From: Pedobacter sp. KBW06
GTDB lineage: Bacteria; Bacteroidota; Bacteroidia; Sphingobacteriales; Sphingobacteriaceae
NCBI RefSeq assembly: GCF_003852525.1
Contig: NZ_QAJL01000001.1
Coordinates: 606,983-670,982, forward strand
Length of the DNA stretch: 64,000 bases
Reading direction: 5' to 3'
The notes beneath the pieces are model-generated. The model saw only the letters and a list, made by a program, of their open reading frames with translations. It ran no database searches and was not told the DNA's origin. Shown here piece after piece: positions 9,843 to 17,582 of the stretch (positions within the stretch are counted from its first letter, which is position 1; each line of letters begins with the position of its first letter). The position numbers and the translations under genes are program-made.

Positions 9843-11081
9843 ATGAACTTATATAAAAAACAAATCCAGCTTGCCCTTATGATCGCCATTTCCATGAGCA
9901 TCAGCCTGAGTTCATGTACCGGAAACAAGGAAAAATCAGCAGAAAAAACAGCGGCAGCCAAAGAAGAAGGGCATAGTGAAGAAGAACATGGGGAAGAAGG
10001 CCATAGCGATGAAATCGAATTGACGGAACAACAAATGAAGGCCGTAGACATTCAGATCGGCAAAATTGAAGAGAAAAACCTGACGGCAGTAGTAAAAGCC
10101 AGCGGACAACTCGCCGTACCGCCGCAAAATGAAGCCAAGGTAAACCTCCTTTCCGGTGGAATTATCCGCAGAATCAGTGTGCTGGAAGGACAGAAAGTAA
10201 AAAAAGGACAGGTCCTGGCCATCATAGAAAATCAGGACATGATCCGTTTACAGCAGGACTACCTTTCTTCAAAGAATGGGTTCAGCTTTGTTGATGCAGA
10301 ATATAAACGTCAGCAGCAGCTCAAGGCAGCAGATGCAGGAACAGGCAAATCCTTCCAGCTTGCCGAAGCAAATTACCGTGCTGAACAGTCTAAAATCAAG
10401 GCTTTGGAACGCCAGCTGCAACAACTGGGCATCTCTCCTTCCAGGGTTTCTTCCGGTAAGATCAGCTCAGAAATCCCTGTCTTGGCCCCTATTGCCGGGA
10501 CCATAGGTACAATTGCCGTTACCACAGGCGCGTTCATCCAGCCGGGAACTTCATTAATGGACATCGTAGACAATTCCAAGATTCACGCAGACCTGCTGGT
10601 GTATGAGAAAGACCTTTTTAAGGTTCATATCGGACAAAAAGTAAGCTTCAGGTTAACGAATCAGGAAAACCAACAGATTGAAGGGGTCTTAAACGGCATC
10701 AACAAATCTTTTGAAGACGATACCAAGGGGGTAATTGTCCATGCGGTCATCACGAGACCATTGAGCAACCTCATTCCCGGAATGTATGTAACCGGACTGA
10801 TCAGCGTAGGAACGGCACTTTCCCCGGCTGTGCCGATTGATGCTGTGGTTAAAGCAGAAGGCAAGGAGTATATTTTCATCGTGGAAGAGGAAAAAGCAGA
10901 AGCGAAAGAAGCCGGCCATGGCACACATTTCAAAAAAGTAGAAGTCGTTACCGGAGTTTCAGAACTGGGTTATATCAACATTACCCCATTGGAAAAACTG
11001 CCGGCAAACACACGTTTGGTAACCAAAGGAGCATTTTACCTGCAGTCAAAATCTTCAGGCCCTTCAGAACACAGCCATTAA
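9843..11081 (+). CDS. czcB: Periplasmic adaptor of the heavy-metal RND pump (CzcB/CusB-like lipoprotein)
   Basis: A 412-residue membrane-fusion protein that should link the CzcA-TolC fusion into a continuous efflux path. The N-terminus is a lipoprotein signal with lipobox LSSC (Cys about residue 25). Residues about 40-60 are rich in His and Glu (EEGHSEEEHGEEGHSDEIEL), a likely metal-binding extension. A biotinyl-lipoyl type segment (GGIIRRISVLEGQKVKKGQV), a helical hairpin, the second lipoyl half (IPVLAPIAGTIGTIAV) and beta-barrel region follow in the usual order. A second short His motif (AGHGTH) lies in the C-terminal domain. It is encoded immediately after the pump, almost certainly in one operon. 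Confidence 0.92.
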   Translation: MNLYKKQIQLALMIAISMSISLSSCTGNKEKSAEKTAAAKEEGHSEEEHGEEGHSDEIELTEQQMKAVDIQIGKIEEKNLTAVVKASGQLAVPPQNEAKVNLLSGGIIRRISVLEGQKVKKGQVLAIIENQDMIRLQQDYLSSKNGFSFVDAEYKRQQQLKAADAGTGKSFQLAEANYRAEQSKIKALERQLQQLGISPSRVSSGKISSEIPVLAPIAGTIGTIAVTTGAFIQPGTSLMDIVDNSKIHADLLVYEKDLFKVHIGQKVSFRLTNQENQQIEGVLNGINKSFEDDTKGVIVHAVITRPLSNLIPGMYVTGLISVGTALSPAVPIDAVVKAEGKEYIFIVEEEKAEAKEAGHGTHFKKVEVVTGVSELGYINITPLEKLPANTRLVTKGAFYLQSKSSGPSEHSH

Positions 11082-11100
11082 ATTCCTAATTTAGCAAACA

Positions 11101-11490
11101 ATGAAACAACAGATAGGGTACATGGCACTGGTAGTTGCCGATTATGATGAGGCCATTGCGTTCTATACCCAAAAGCTCCATTTCACCTTATTAGAAGACA
11201 CTGTCCAAAGCCCTACAAAACGCTGGGTCAGAATTGCTCCTCCCGGATCTCCGGAATCCGGCCTTTTATTAGCAAAAGCATCGAACGGGGAACAGAAAAG
11301 CCGGATTGGAAACCAAACCGGTGGCCGGGTCTTTCTGTTTCTCTACACTGATGATTTCTGGAGAGATTATCAGGACATGACCGATAAAGGAATCAATTTC
11401 ATCAGGCCACCAAAGGAAGAAGATTACGGAACGGTGGCTGTTTTTGAAGATCTTTATGGTAACTTATGGGACATCATACCATCAAAATAA
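11101..11490 (+). CDS. VOC (glyoxalase/bleomycin-resistance fold) family protein
   Basis: A 129-residue single-domain protein with the two beta-alpha-beta-beta-beta modules of the vicinal oxygen chelate superfamily. The first module begins IGYMALVVADYDEAIAFYTQ and the second ends VAVFEDLYGNLWDIIPS, where the Glu in the VAVFED strand is at a typical metal-ligand position. The substrate cannot be read from sequence; members include glyoxalases, dioxygenases and antibiotic-binding proteins. Its place between the metal adaptor and the Fur-family gene (20 and 6 bp gaps) suggests it is cotranscribed with the metal operon, perhaps for methylglyoxal or thiol stress. There is no signal peptide. Confidence 0.85.
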   Translation: MKQQIGYMALVVADYDEAIAFYTQKLHFTLLEDTVQSPTKRWVRIAPPGSPESGLLLAKASNGEQKSRIGNQTGGRVFLFLYTDDFWRDYQDMTDKGINFIRPPKEEDYGTVAVFEDLYGNLWDIIPSK

Positions 11491-11496
11491 ACACGT

Positions 11497-11916
11497 ATGA
11501 CAAAAGACATAGAACACAGGCTCAAAAATAAGGACATCAACCCTACTGCCATGCGCTTACTGGTACTGGACTTCCTGACTAAACAGGTCGCCGCGATCAG
11601 CTTAAACGACCTGGAAAAAGGAATGGGGCCCTCAGACCGGATCACCCTGTACCGCACCTTAAAGACCTTTGAGGAAAAGGGACTGGTACACAGCATTGAA
11701 GATGGAACGGGGGCTACAAAATATGCTTTATGTGAAGACAATTGTGATGGCGACCATCACCATGACCTCCATGTCCATTTCTACTGTAACACTTGTAAAG
11801 AGACTTTTTGCCTGCCAAATACCAAAATTCCCGAAATCTCCCTGCCCAAAAGATTCCAGACGGAAGAAATGAACCTGATCATCAAAGGAATTTGCGATCA
11901 GTGCCATTCCGGCTAA
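11497..11916 (+). CDS. Fur-family metal-dependent transcriptional regulator
   Basis: A 139-residue regulator. The N-terminal winged helix is seen in NPTAMRLLVLDFL and the DNA-contact region SDRITLYRTLKTFEEKGLVH. The C-terminal metal-sensing region has the His-rich stretch GDHHHDLHVHFYC, then CNTC and a final CDQC, the two CxxC pairs that form the structural zinc site in Fur-family proteins. The pattern is compatible with Zur-like zinc sensing, but subtype cannot be fixed. It lies between the efflux genes and the P1B ATPase. A perfect TGCAAT-AGC-ATTGCA palindrome starts 4 bp after its stop, overlapping the ATPase promoter region, so this protein is the obvious candidate ligand for that site. 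Confidence 0.9.
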   Translation: MTKDIEHRLKNKDINPTAMRLLVLDFLTKQVAAISLNDLEKGMGPSDRITLYRTLKTFEEKGLVHSIEDGTGATKYALCEDNCDGDHHHDLHVHFYCNTCKETFCLPNTKIPEISLPKRFQTEEMNLIIKGICDQCHSG

Positions 11917-11919
11917 CAT

Positions 11920-11934
11920 TGCAATAGCATTGCA
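11920..11934. promoter_or_regulatory. Palindromic operator, probable Fur-family site
   Basis: TGCAAT at 11920-11925 and ATTGCA at 11929-11934 form a perfect 6-3-6 inverted repeat. It lies between the Fur-family gene and the P1B ATPase and overlaps the upstream half of the promoter proposed at 11925-11955. The TTGCAAT/ATTGCAA core resembles sites reported for Fur-family proteins such as Nur. Binding is inferred. Confidence 0.55.
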
Positions 11935-11955
11935 TCGTCATAGCGAGTACATTTG
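11925..11955 (+). promoter_or_regulatory. Putative promoter of the P1B ATPase gene
   Basis: TACATTTG at 11948-11955 fits TAnnTTTG perfectly. TAGC lies 19 bp upstream at 11925-11928, inside the palindrome. Transcription would begin about 11960, leaving a leader of only some 7-10 bases before the ATG at 11969. This supports the later start of the ATPase gene. Confidence 0.5.
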
Positions 11956-11968
11956 TACTATAAAACCT

Positions 11969-14032
11969 ATGACGATGCAAGAATCTAAGAAACTCAAAGA
12001 CTGCTGCTCAACAGAAGAAAACAGCAATACTGCTACCGCTACCGCGCCTCACAAACATAACGGTCAGGCGCATTCACATAAAAACCATAACCATGCGGGC
12101 CATGACCATAAGGATCATGACCATTCAGCAGAAGAACATTCTGATGATGACGGACATAACCATGGCTCCGGAGAACCTGAAGGATGGCAAAGCCACTGGC
12201 CATTGTTGACCTCACTGGCCATCGTTCTCGTGATGTTGACCCTGGAATATGGCTTCGACATCACGTTCAGCAATTACATCCAGCTGGCCATTTTTATCCC
12301 CGCCTATCTGCTTGCCGGATATAACGTATTGGAACTTGCCTTCAGAAAAGCACTGAGACTGGATTTCTTCAATGAATTTTTCCTGATGAGCGTGGCTACA
12401 CTCGGTGCTTTCGCCATCGGTTCTTACAGTGAAGGTGTGGCCGTAATGGTGTTCTATTCTATCGGGGAATGGTTCCAGGATGCCGCAGTAAACAGGGCAA
12501 AAAGAAGCATTAAAGCCTTGCTGGACATCAGGCCGGAAAGTGTGGATGTGATCCGCGAAGGAAAAGTAAGTACGATTGCGCCTGCTGAAGTACAGATCGG
12601 AGAGATCATCCAGGTAAAACCGGGAGAAAAGGTGGCGCTGGACGGGGTTTTATATTCCGACAAAGCGACTTTCAATACCGCAGCCCTGACCGGAGAGTCC
12701 AAACCGGATGCTAAAGCCAAAGGCGAGCAGGTCCTGGCCGGAATGATCAACCTGAACCAGCTGGCACAGGTAGAAGTAAAATCACTGTTTAAAGACAGCA
12801 AACTGAGCAAGATTCTTGAAATGGTGCAGGATGCGACCGCCAGAAAATCACAAACGCAATTGTTCATCTCCCGGTTTGCAAAAGTATATACCCCAATTGT
12901 ATTCCTCCTTGCCGTACTGGTGGTGGCCCTTCCCTATTTTATTGTCGCCAATTACAGCTTTCAGGAATGGTTTTACCGCGGACTGGTATTCCTGGTAATC
13001 AGTTGTCCATGTGCCCTGGTAGTATCTATCCCATTGGGTTATTTTGGGGGAATCGGACTCGCATCGAGAAACGGAATCCTGTTTAAAGGATCAAATTTCC
13101 TCGATGTGATGACCAAAATTGATACGGTGGTGATGGATAAAACGGGAACGCTGACCAAAGGAGTCTTCCAGGTACAGCAAGTGGTTACCGATGGCATTGC
13201 AGAAAAAGAGTTCATCCAACTCCTTGCGGCGATAGAAAGCAAGTCGACCCACCCGATCGCCACAGCGATCGCTCAGTACGCCGAAACCGAACCAAACCAC
13301 GATAGTATTGGCGAAGTGGAAGAAATTGCAGGACACGGCTTAAAAGGGCTGATCAGCGGCAAAGAAGTATTGGCAGGGAATGCCAAACTGTTAAAAAAAT
13401 ACAATATCCCATATCCTGAAGAAGTGGATGCCATTGTAGACTCTGTAGTCGTGGTGGCCATCAATCAGCAGTTTGCCGGATATGTGACCATTGCCGATGA
13501 GATCAAGGAGGATGCAAAACAAGCCATCGCAGACCTGCATGCTTTAAACATTAAAACCGTGATGCTCAGCGGCGATAAACAAAGTGTCGTAGCTAAGGTT
13601 GCCGCATTCCTGGGCATTGACTTCGCCTTTGGCGACCTGCTTCCGGAACACAAAGTGGAGAAAGTAGAAAACCTTAAAAAAGAAGGAAGGTCAATCGCCT
13701 TTGTCGGAGATGGGGTAAATGATGCACCGGTAGTGGCATTGGCCGATGCAGGGATTGCCATGGGTGGCCTTGGAAGCGATGCGACGATAGAAACTGCCGA
13801 TATCGTGATCCAGAATGACCAGCCTTCGAAAATCGTCTCTGCCATAAAAATCGGAAAAGTAACCAGAAGTGTGGTTTGGCAAAACATCATCCTCGCCATG
13901 AGTGTAAAAGTGATCGTGCTGATCCTTGGTGCAGGAGGTGTAGCGACCCTTTGGGAAGCGGTAATTGCCGATGTAGGGGTTGCTTTGGTCGCCATCCTGA
14001 ATGCGGTGCGCATCCAGAGAATGAAAATGTAA
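11969..14032 (+). CDS. zntA: P1B-type heavy-metal-transporting ATPase (Zn/Cd/Pb type)
   Basis: A 687-residue inner-membrane pump. ISCPCALVVSIPLG holds the CPC transport motif of P1B ATPases. TGES (actuator), DKTGTLTKG (phosphorylated Asp), HPIA (nucleotide-binding His-Pro) and VGDGVNDAP (hinge) are all present in order. Instead of an HMA domain the N-terminus has about 60 residues with many histidines (HSHKNHNHAGHDHKDHDHS), plus an early CC pair, suggesting Zn/Cd/Co rather than copper. An in-frame TTG at 11930 would place the start upstream of the promoter-like box, so ATG at 11969 is chosen. It probably acts with the Czc pump: the ATPase loads the periplasm and Czc exports across the outer membrane. 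Confidence 0.93.
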   Translation: MTMQESKKLKDCCSTEENSNTATATAPHKHNGQAHSHKNHNHAGHDHKDHDHSAEEHSDDDGHNHGSGEPEGWQSHWPLLTSLAIVLVMLTLEYGFDITFSNYIQLAIFIPAYLLAGYNVLELAFRKALRLDFFNEFFLMSVATLGAFAIGSYSEGVAVMVFYSIGEWFQDAAVNRAKRSIKALLDIRPESVDVIREGKVSTIAPAEVQIGEIIQVKPGEKVALDGVLYSDKATFNTAALTGESKPDAKAKGEQVLAGMINLNQLAQVEVKSLFKDSKLSKILEMVQDATARKSQTQLFISRFAKVYTPIVFLLAVLVVALPYFIVANYSFQEWFYRGLVFLVISCPCALVVSIPLGYFGGIGLASRNGILFKGSNFLDVMTKIDTVVMDKTGTLTKGVFQVQQVVTDGIAEKEFIQLLAAIESKSTHPIATAIAQYAETEPNHDSIGEVEEIAGHGLKGLISGKEVLAGNAKLLKKYNIPYPEEVDAIVDSVVVVAINQQFAGYVTIADEIKEDAKQAIADLHALNIKTVMLSGDKQSVVAKVAAFLGIDFAFGDLLPEHKVEKVENLKKEGRSIAFVGDGVNDAPVVALADAGIAMGGLGSDATIETADIVIQNDQPSKIVSAIKIGKVTRSVVWQNIILAMSVKVIVLILGAGGVATLWEAVIADVGVALVAILNAVRIQRMKM

Positions 14033-14077
14033 TTGCCAACCAGGTTTACTAATATGCTCATTCGGGCGACAAGAAAG

Positions 14078-14121
14078 TCGGATATTATCGCGGTATTGCA
14101 TTTGCAACCGATAATATCCGA
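14078..14121. terminator. Long inverted repeat between the ATPase and the beta-helix gene
   Basis: TCGGATATTATCG (14078-14090) pairs perfectly with CGATAATATCCGA (14109-14121), and an inner TTGCA-TT-TGCAA hairpin extends the stem. It could terminate the metal operon, although only a short T run (TTTC) follows. Its right arm ends 6 bp before the next ATG, so it could also act in the leader of that gene. Confidence 0.55.
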
Positions 14122-14127
14122 TTTCTA

Positions 14128-15654
14128 ATGAAACACCAATCCATTTTCTCCCTGCTGATCCTTTCGTTCAGCGCCCTGCTCTTTTCTTTCATCAATGACG
14201 ATGGGTCCTGGACTTCCAGATTCCTCAACATCAATAAAAATGGCAGCATCACCTACCATCCTGACGAAAAAGGTAATACCATTCCGGATTTTAGTGCAGT
14301 TGGCTATCACCATGGATTAAAGGAAATTCCGCAAGTCGGGGTTGTTAAAACCTTAAATCCGGTAAACGGCGATGCAGGCGAGATGATTCAGAATGCCATA
14401 GATGAGGTTTCTGCGCTCCCTGCAGACGCGAATGGGCATAGAGGTGCCATTTTATTGACAAAGGGAACTTATGTCATTGCCGGAACCCTGAACATCGAAG
14501 CCAGTGGCATCGTTTTAAGAGGATCAGGAAACAACGCTGAAGGAACAAAACTCATTGCCACGGGAAAAGGATTGCGCTCGCTCCTTAAAATCAGGGGCAA
14601 GGGAAAAATCACAGAAGTCCCGGACAGCAGGGTTCAGATTACCGACAAATATGTTCCTACAGGCGCTAAATCTTTCAAAATAAGCAATACCAAAGGCTTA
14701 AAATCCGGCGATAAGATCATTCTTTTCAGACCGGGAACGGACAACTGGATTCATGACCTTCAAATGGACCGGATCGAGGCCAGAGAAGGCACCAAACAAT
14801 GGACAGGCACGGACTACAACCTCAGCTATGAGCGGGAAATCGTTAAAATCCAGGGCAATACCGTCTTCATAGACAATCCGGTCGTAATGGCACTGGATCA
14901 GCAATACGGTGGCGGAAGCATTTTTAAATACGAATACAAAGGCAGAATTCAGGAAGTGGGGATAGAAAACATACTTTTTGAATCCGAATATGCCAGCGAT
15001 ACCGACGAAGACCATGGCTGGATCGCAGTAGATTTTGACCATATTGAAAATGGATGGGTGACCGGAGTCACCTCCCGTTTCTTTGGCTATGCCTGTGTGA
15101 GCCTGGATGGCGGAGCGAAAAACATCACGGTAAAAGATTCCAAATGTCTGGATGCAAAATCGGTGATTACAGGTGGAAAAAGGTATTCTTTCAATAATAA
15201 CGGACAGCAAAACCTGTTCATGGACCTGGAAACGACTGAAGGCAGGCACGACTATGTGACCGGCGCAAAGACCTGTGGACCAAATGTATTTTACCATTGT
15301 AAGTCGAGAAATACACATGCCGACATTGGCCCTCATCATCGCTGGGCCAGTGGAACGCTATACGACAACATCGATACCGATGGAGAAATCAATGTTCAGG
15401 ACCGTGGAAACTGGGGAAGCGGACACGGCTGGGCGGGGGTAACACAGGTAGTCTGGAACTGTAAAGTGAAGTCTGCAGCGATTCAAAACCCCTGGGTATC
15501 AGGTAAAAATTATGCGATTGGCCTGCAAGGTAAAAAGCTTGAAGGCCGGTTAAAAGGTAAACCAGATGGGGAATGGGAAGGGCAGGATCAAAAGGGTTTA
15601 CAACCAGCCTCTCTGTTCCAGGCACAGCTAAGGGCCAGAGAATTGAATAAATAA
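14128..15654 (+). CDS. Secreted right-handed beta-helix protein (pectate-lyase-like, DUF4955-type)
   Basis: A 508-residue exported protein, signal peptide about residues 1-22. It shows the pattern of a right-handed parallel beta-helix: repeated short strands such as ASGIVLRGSGNN, VGIENILFESEY, ITVKDSKCLDAKS and NLFMDLETTEGRHDY. The opening SITYHPDEKGNTIPDFSAVGYHHG and the ending SLFQAQLRARELNK match, in register, the start and end of the minus-strand gene at 17583-19154, so the two are paralogues. Such folds occur in polysaccharide lyases and epimerases, but no catalytic residues could be assigned. It faces the polysaccharide locus across a repeat-bearing spacer and probably belongs to it functionally. 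Confidence 0.75.
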   Translation: MKHQSIFSLLILSFSALLFSFINDDGSWTSRFLNINKNGSITYHPDEKGNTIPDFSAVGYHHGLKEIPQVGVVKTLNPVNGDAGEMIQNAIDEVSALPADANGHRGAILLTKGTYVIAGTLNIEASGIVLRGSGNNAEGTKLIATGKGLRSLLKIRGKGKITEVPDSRVQITDKYVPTGAKSFKISNTKGLKSGDKIILFRPGTDNWIHDLQMDRIEAREGTKQWTGTDYNLSYEREIVKIQGNTVFIDNPVVMALDQQYGGGSIFKYEYKGRIQEVGIENILFESEYASDTDEDHGWIAVDFDHIENGWVTGVTSRFFGYACVSLDGGAKNITVKDSKCLDAKSVITGGKRYSFNNNGQQNLFMDLETTEGRHDYVTGAKTCGPNVFYHCKSRNTHADIGPHHRWASGTLYDNIDTDGEINVQDRGNWGSGHGWAGVTQVVWNCKVKSAAIQNPWVSGKNYAIGLQGKKLEGRLKGKPDGEWEGQDQKGLQPASLFQAQLRARELNK

Positions 15655-15743
15655 AATGTAATTCCATATCCTACGGATATTAAAACATCTAAGCTGTAAA
15701 AATCGACCTCTCTACTTACCCCTTCGTCCCTCTTCTATTTCAG

Positions 15744-15764
15744 CTGTGGCAAAAACTGCCACAG
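15744..15764. terminator. Perfect 8-bp hairpin, candidate bidirectional terminator
   Basis: CTGTGGCA and TGCCACAG are perfectly complementary around a 5-base AAAAC loop. It lies 90 bp after the plus-strand beta-helix gene. T tracts on either side are weak (TTGAACTTTCT on the plus strand), so terminator activity is uncertain. Confidence 0.35.
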
Positions 15765-15979
15765 TTGAACTTTCTATTAATTCGCCTTCTATGAAACATT
15801 GGACAAAAAATTAAACTCAAAAAACCAGCTCTTCGTTAATTAAAATTAAATAACTATCTTTATACGACGATTCAATTTAACCCAAAAATCTCAGGATCAT
15901 TCGATAAAAAATCAAAAATCCATTTTCACTTTCCATCATATCAAGCATAGTTCCCTCTCTATTCGGGTCGATATTCCGT

Positions 15980-16089
15980 CGTACTGAGTCCACGGTAAGT
16001 CCACATTAAGTCCACGGCAAGTCCACGTTTTTCCGGTAAAAGCCGGACTCACCATGAACTTACTGTCATGCAAGCCTGGATTCAGTACG
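15980..16089. repeat. 110-bp element with terminal inverted repeats and internal 11-bp tandem repeats
   Basis: CGTACTGAGTCC at 15980-15991 and GGATTCAGTACG at 16078-16089 are inverted repeats matching at 11 of 12 positions. Between them are four AGTCCAC copies at exactly 11-bp steps and two hairpins (TCCGG/CCGGA and CATGA/TCATG). No transposase gene is present. The layout resembles a miniature or REP-like repeat; copy number elsewhere cannot be judged from this window. Confidence 0.6.
15987..16030. repeat. Four tandem 11-bp repeats (AGTCCAC core)
   Basis: AGTCCAC begins at 15987, 15998, 16009 and 16020, each followed by four bases that vary (GGTA, ATTA, GGCA, GTTT). The period equals one helical turn and the 7+4 layout resembles tandem sites of OmpR/PhoB-type regulators, but no gene starts nearby. 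Confidence 0.8.
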
Positions 16090-16146
16090 AACTCAACCCA
16101 AACTATCCCTACACAGGGATTAACTTCAACTTAAACTAACCTGAAT

Positions 16147-17571
16147 TTACTGTCCTGTTGCTTTTAGAATAAAATCAACAATCACCTGCGGATTCGGAAG
16201 ACTATGAGGGTGGTGTTTCCCTTCCGGCTTATGAATAATTTGAATATCCCCACCGGCAAGTTTAATCTTTTCCGCAAAGGGAAGGCTGTTTTCTGCCATT
16301 GGAACCACCTCATCGATATCACCGCAAACATGTAACATGGGATACTTTCCTTTTACGATGGCTTCAATCTGATCAATCGGACTGCCCTTAAAGGCCATAG
16401 CAGCTGCATCTGTCTGATAACCATAATCTTTCAGGAAGGTTGCCCAGCTTTCTTTACTTCCAGGCCCCTGCCCTTTTCCTCCCGGCCAGCTTTTGAGGTC
16501 CAGCACCGGATTATCGGCATACACACAGGCTACTTTGCCGGGATTGGCCGCTGCCCAGTTATAGACATAGACACCACCCCTGCTCATTCCTTCCATAACC
16601 GCTTTCTTTGCGAAGCCCATCTTTTGCAGTGAAGCGTAAAAATCATTCCAGATCCGGATGGATTCCGCATTGCCAAACAGCTCTGCTACATCACAATAGA
16701 CCAAATAAAACCCTCTTTCCAGCAGGGCAATGTCGGTTTGTGGCTCATGTCCCCAAAACCTCGCCCTCCAGATCCAGGGCATTCCTTTGGCCACTTTCTT
16801 AGGCTGTACAATTCTTGCTTCACGCCCCTGAAAGCTATATTTAAGGCTTTCATAGCCGTAAAAGGAACCCACCTGTACCGGGGTTTTAAGTTTGGCCGCC
16901 ACAGATTTTGTCTGTTTTGTCTGTTGTTTGATGAAGGATTCCAGGCGAAGCGCAATGAAATTATCGCCTGTAGCATTGGGATGGATTTTATCCGCCAGTA
17001 ATGCTTCTTTATCTGCAAATAAGGAATAAAGATCGAGGATCTCCAGTTGCTCATCGAAGGCTATTTTTTGGATCACAGGGATCATGCTCTCCCTGAGGTA
17101 AGTTCCTGAAATGCCAAATTTCTCATCCGAAAAAGCCTTGATCGGGAGCAATAAAACCACCCTTGGCTTCGTGCTTAACCCTTTAAAAGCCCGGACCATG
17201 TCTTTATAATCGGTTTCAAATCCAGGCATCTCTTCCCGGTTGACCTGCTTGCTGTCGTTGGTCCCCAGTTTGATGAAAACCAGGTCAGGAGCGGAGTTCA
17301 TTACCTGTTGATATTCGGGCGTATTCCAATAAGGTTTATTCCCTTTTTTCAGCATCGTCGCCCCGCTTACACCAAAGTTCAACACCTCATACTTACTCCC
17401 CAGCAAGGCCTGTAACCTCGCAGGATAAGATTCAGTGGAGCGGTCTTTCAATCCGGAACCATAGGTGATGCTGTTCCCCACACAGGCAATCCGAAATTTA
17501 GATTGCGCATAAACCTGACCGGCGAACAGCCAAAATGCACATATTAAGCAATATTTAAATAAGGTTTTCAT
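16147..17571 (-). CDS. Two-domain secreted esterase: SGNH/GDSL hydrolase plus alpha/beta hydrolase
   Basis: A 474-residue exported protein (signal peptide to about residue 23, YAQ). The first half is an SGNH hydrolase: GNSITYG with nucleophile S34, KLGTND as block III, and DKIHPNATGDN as the Asp-His block. From about residue 230 a second, alpha/beta-hydrolase domain follows: nucleophile elbow GMSRGG with S330, an acidic residue in HVCGDIDEVVP and the histidine in PEGKHHPHS. Both active sites look complete. The likely role is removal of acetyl or other acyl groups from the target polysaccharide. It is the promoter-distal gene of the large minus-strand operon, 11 bp after the beta-helix gene. 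Confidence 0.82.
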   Translation of the reverse strand: MKTLFKYCLICAFWLFAGQVYAQSKFRIACVGNSITYGSGLKDRSTESYPARLQALLGSKYEVLNFGVSGATMLKKGNKPYWNTPEYQQVMNSAPDLVFIKLGTNDSKQVNREEMPGFETDYKDMVRAFKGLSTKPRVVLLLPIKAFSDEKFGISGTYLRESMIPVIQKIAFDEQLEILDLYSLFADKEALLADKIHPNATGDNFIALRLESFIKQQTKQTKSVAAKLKTPVQVGSFYGYESLKYSFQGREARIVQPKKVAKGMPWIWRARFWGHEPQTDIALLERGFYLVYCDVAELFGNAESIRIWNDFYASLQKMGFAKKAVMEGMSRGGVYVYNWAAANPGKVACVYADNPVLDLKSWPGGKGQGPGSKESWATFLKDYGYQTDAAAMAFKGSPIDQIEAIVKGKYPMLHVCGDIDEVVPMAENSLPFAEKIKLAGGDIQIIHKPEGKHHPHSLPNPQVIVDFILKATGQ

Positions 17572-17582
17572 CAGTATATATT

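Larger units (their letters stand above)
15655..16146. other. Intergenic region between convergent genes with several hairpins and a repeat element
   Basis: No coding potential is apparent. It holds small hairpins: ATATCC/GGATAT at 15666-15680, the strong CTGTGGCA/TGCCACAG at 15744-15764, TCCGG/CCGGA inside the repeat element, CATGA/TCATG at about 16053-16070, and ATCCCT/AGGGAT at 16105-16120. It also contains the 110-bp element at 15980-16089. Because both flanking genes end here, the hairpins may terminate transcription from both sides. Confidence 0.6.

Noticed and set aside
13465..14061. A 198-residue open frame on the minus strand opposite the P1B ATPase
   Set aside because: It lies wholly over a strongly conserved ATPase coding region and shows no domain or signal peptide.
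14698..15339. A 213-residue open frame opposite the plus-strand beta-helix gene
   Set aside because: It is a shadow of a gene whose sense translation has a signal peptide and a recognisable fold.
15987..16030. The tandem AGTCCAC repeats as a CRISPR array
   Set aside because: The repeat unit is 11 bp with 4 variable bases and no spacers; there are no cas genes.
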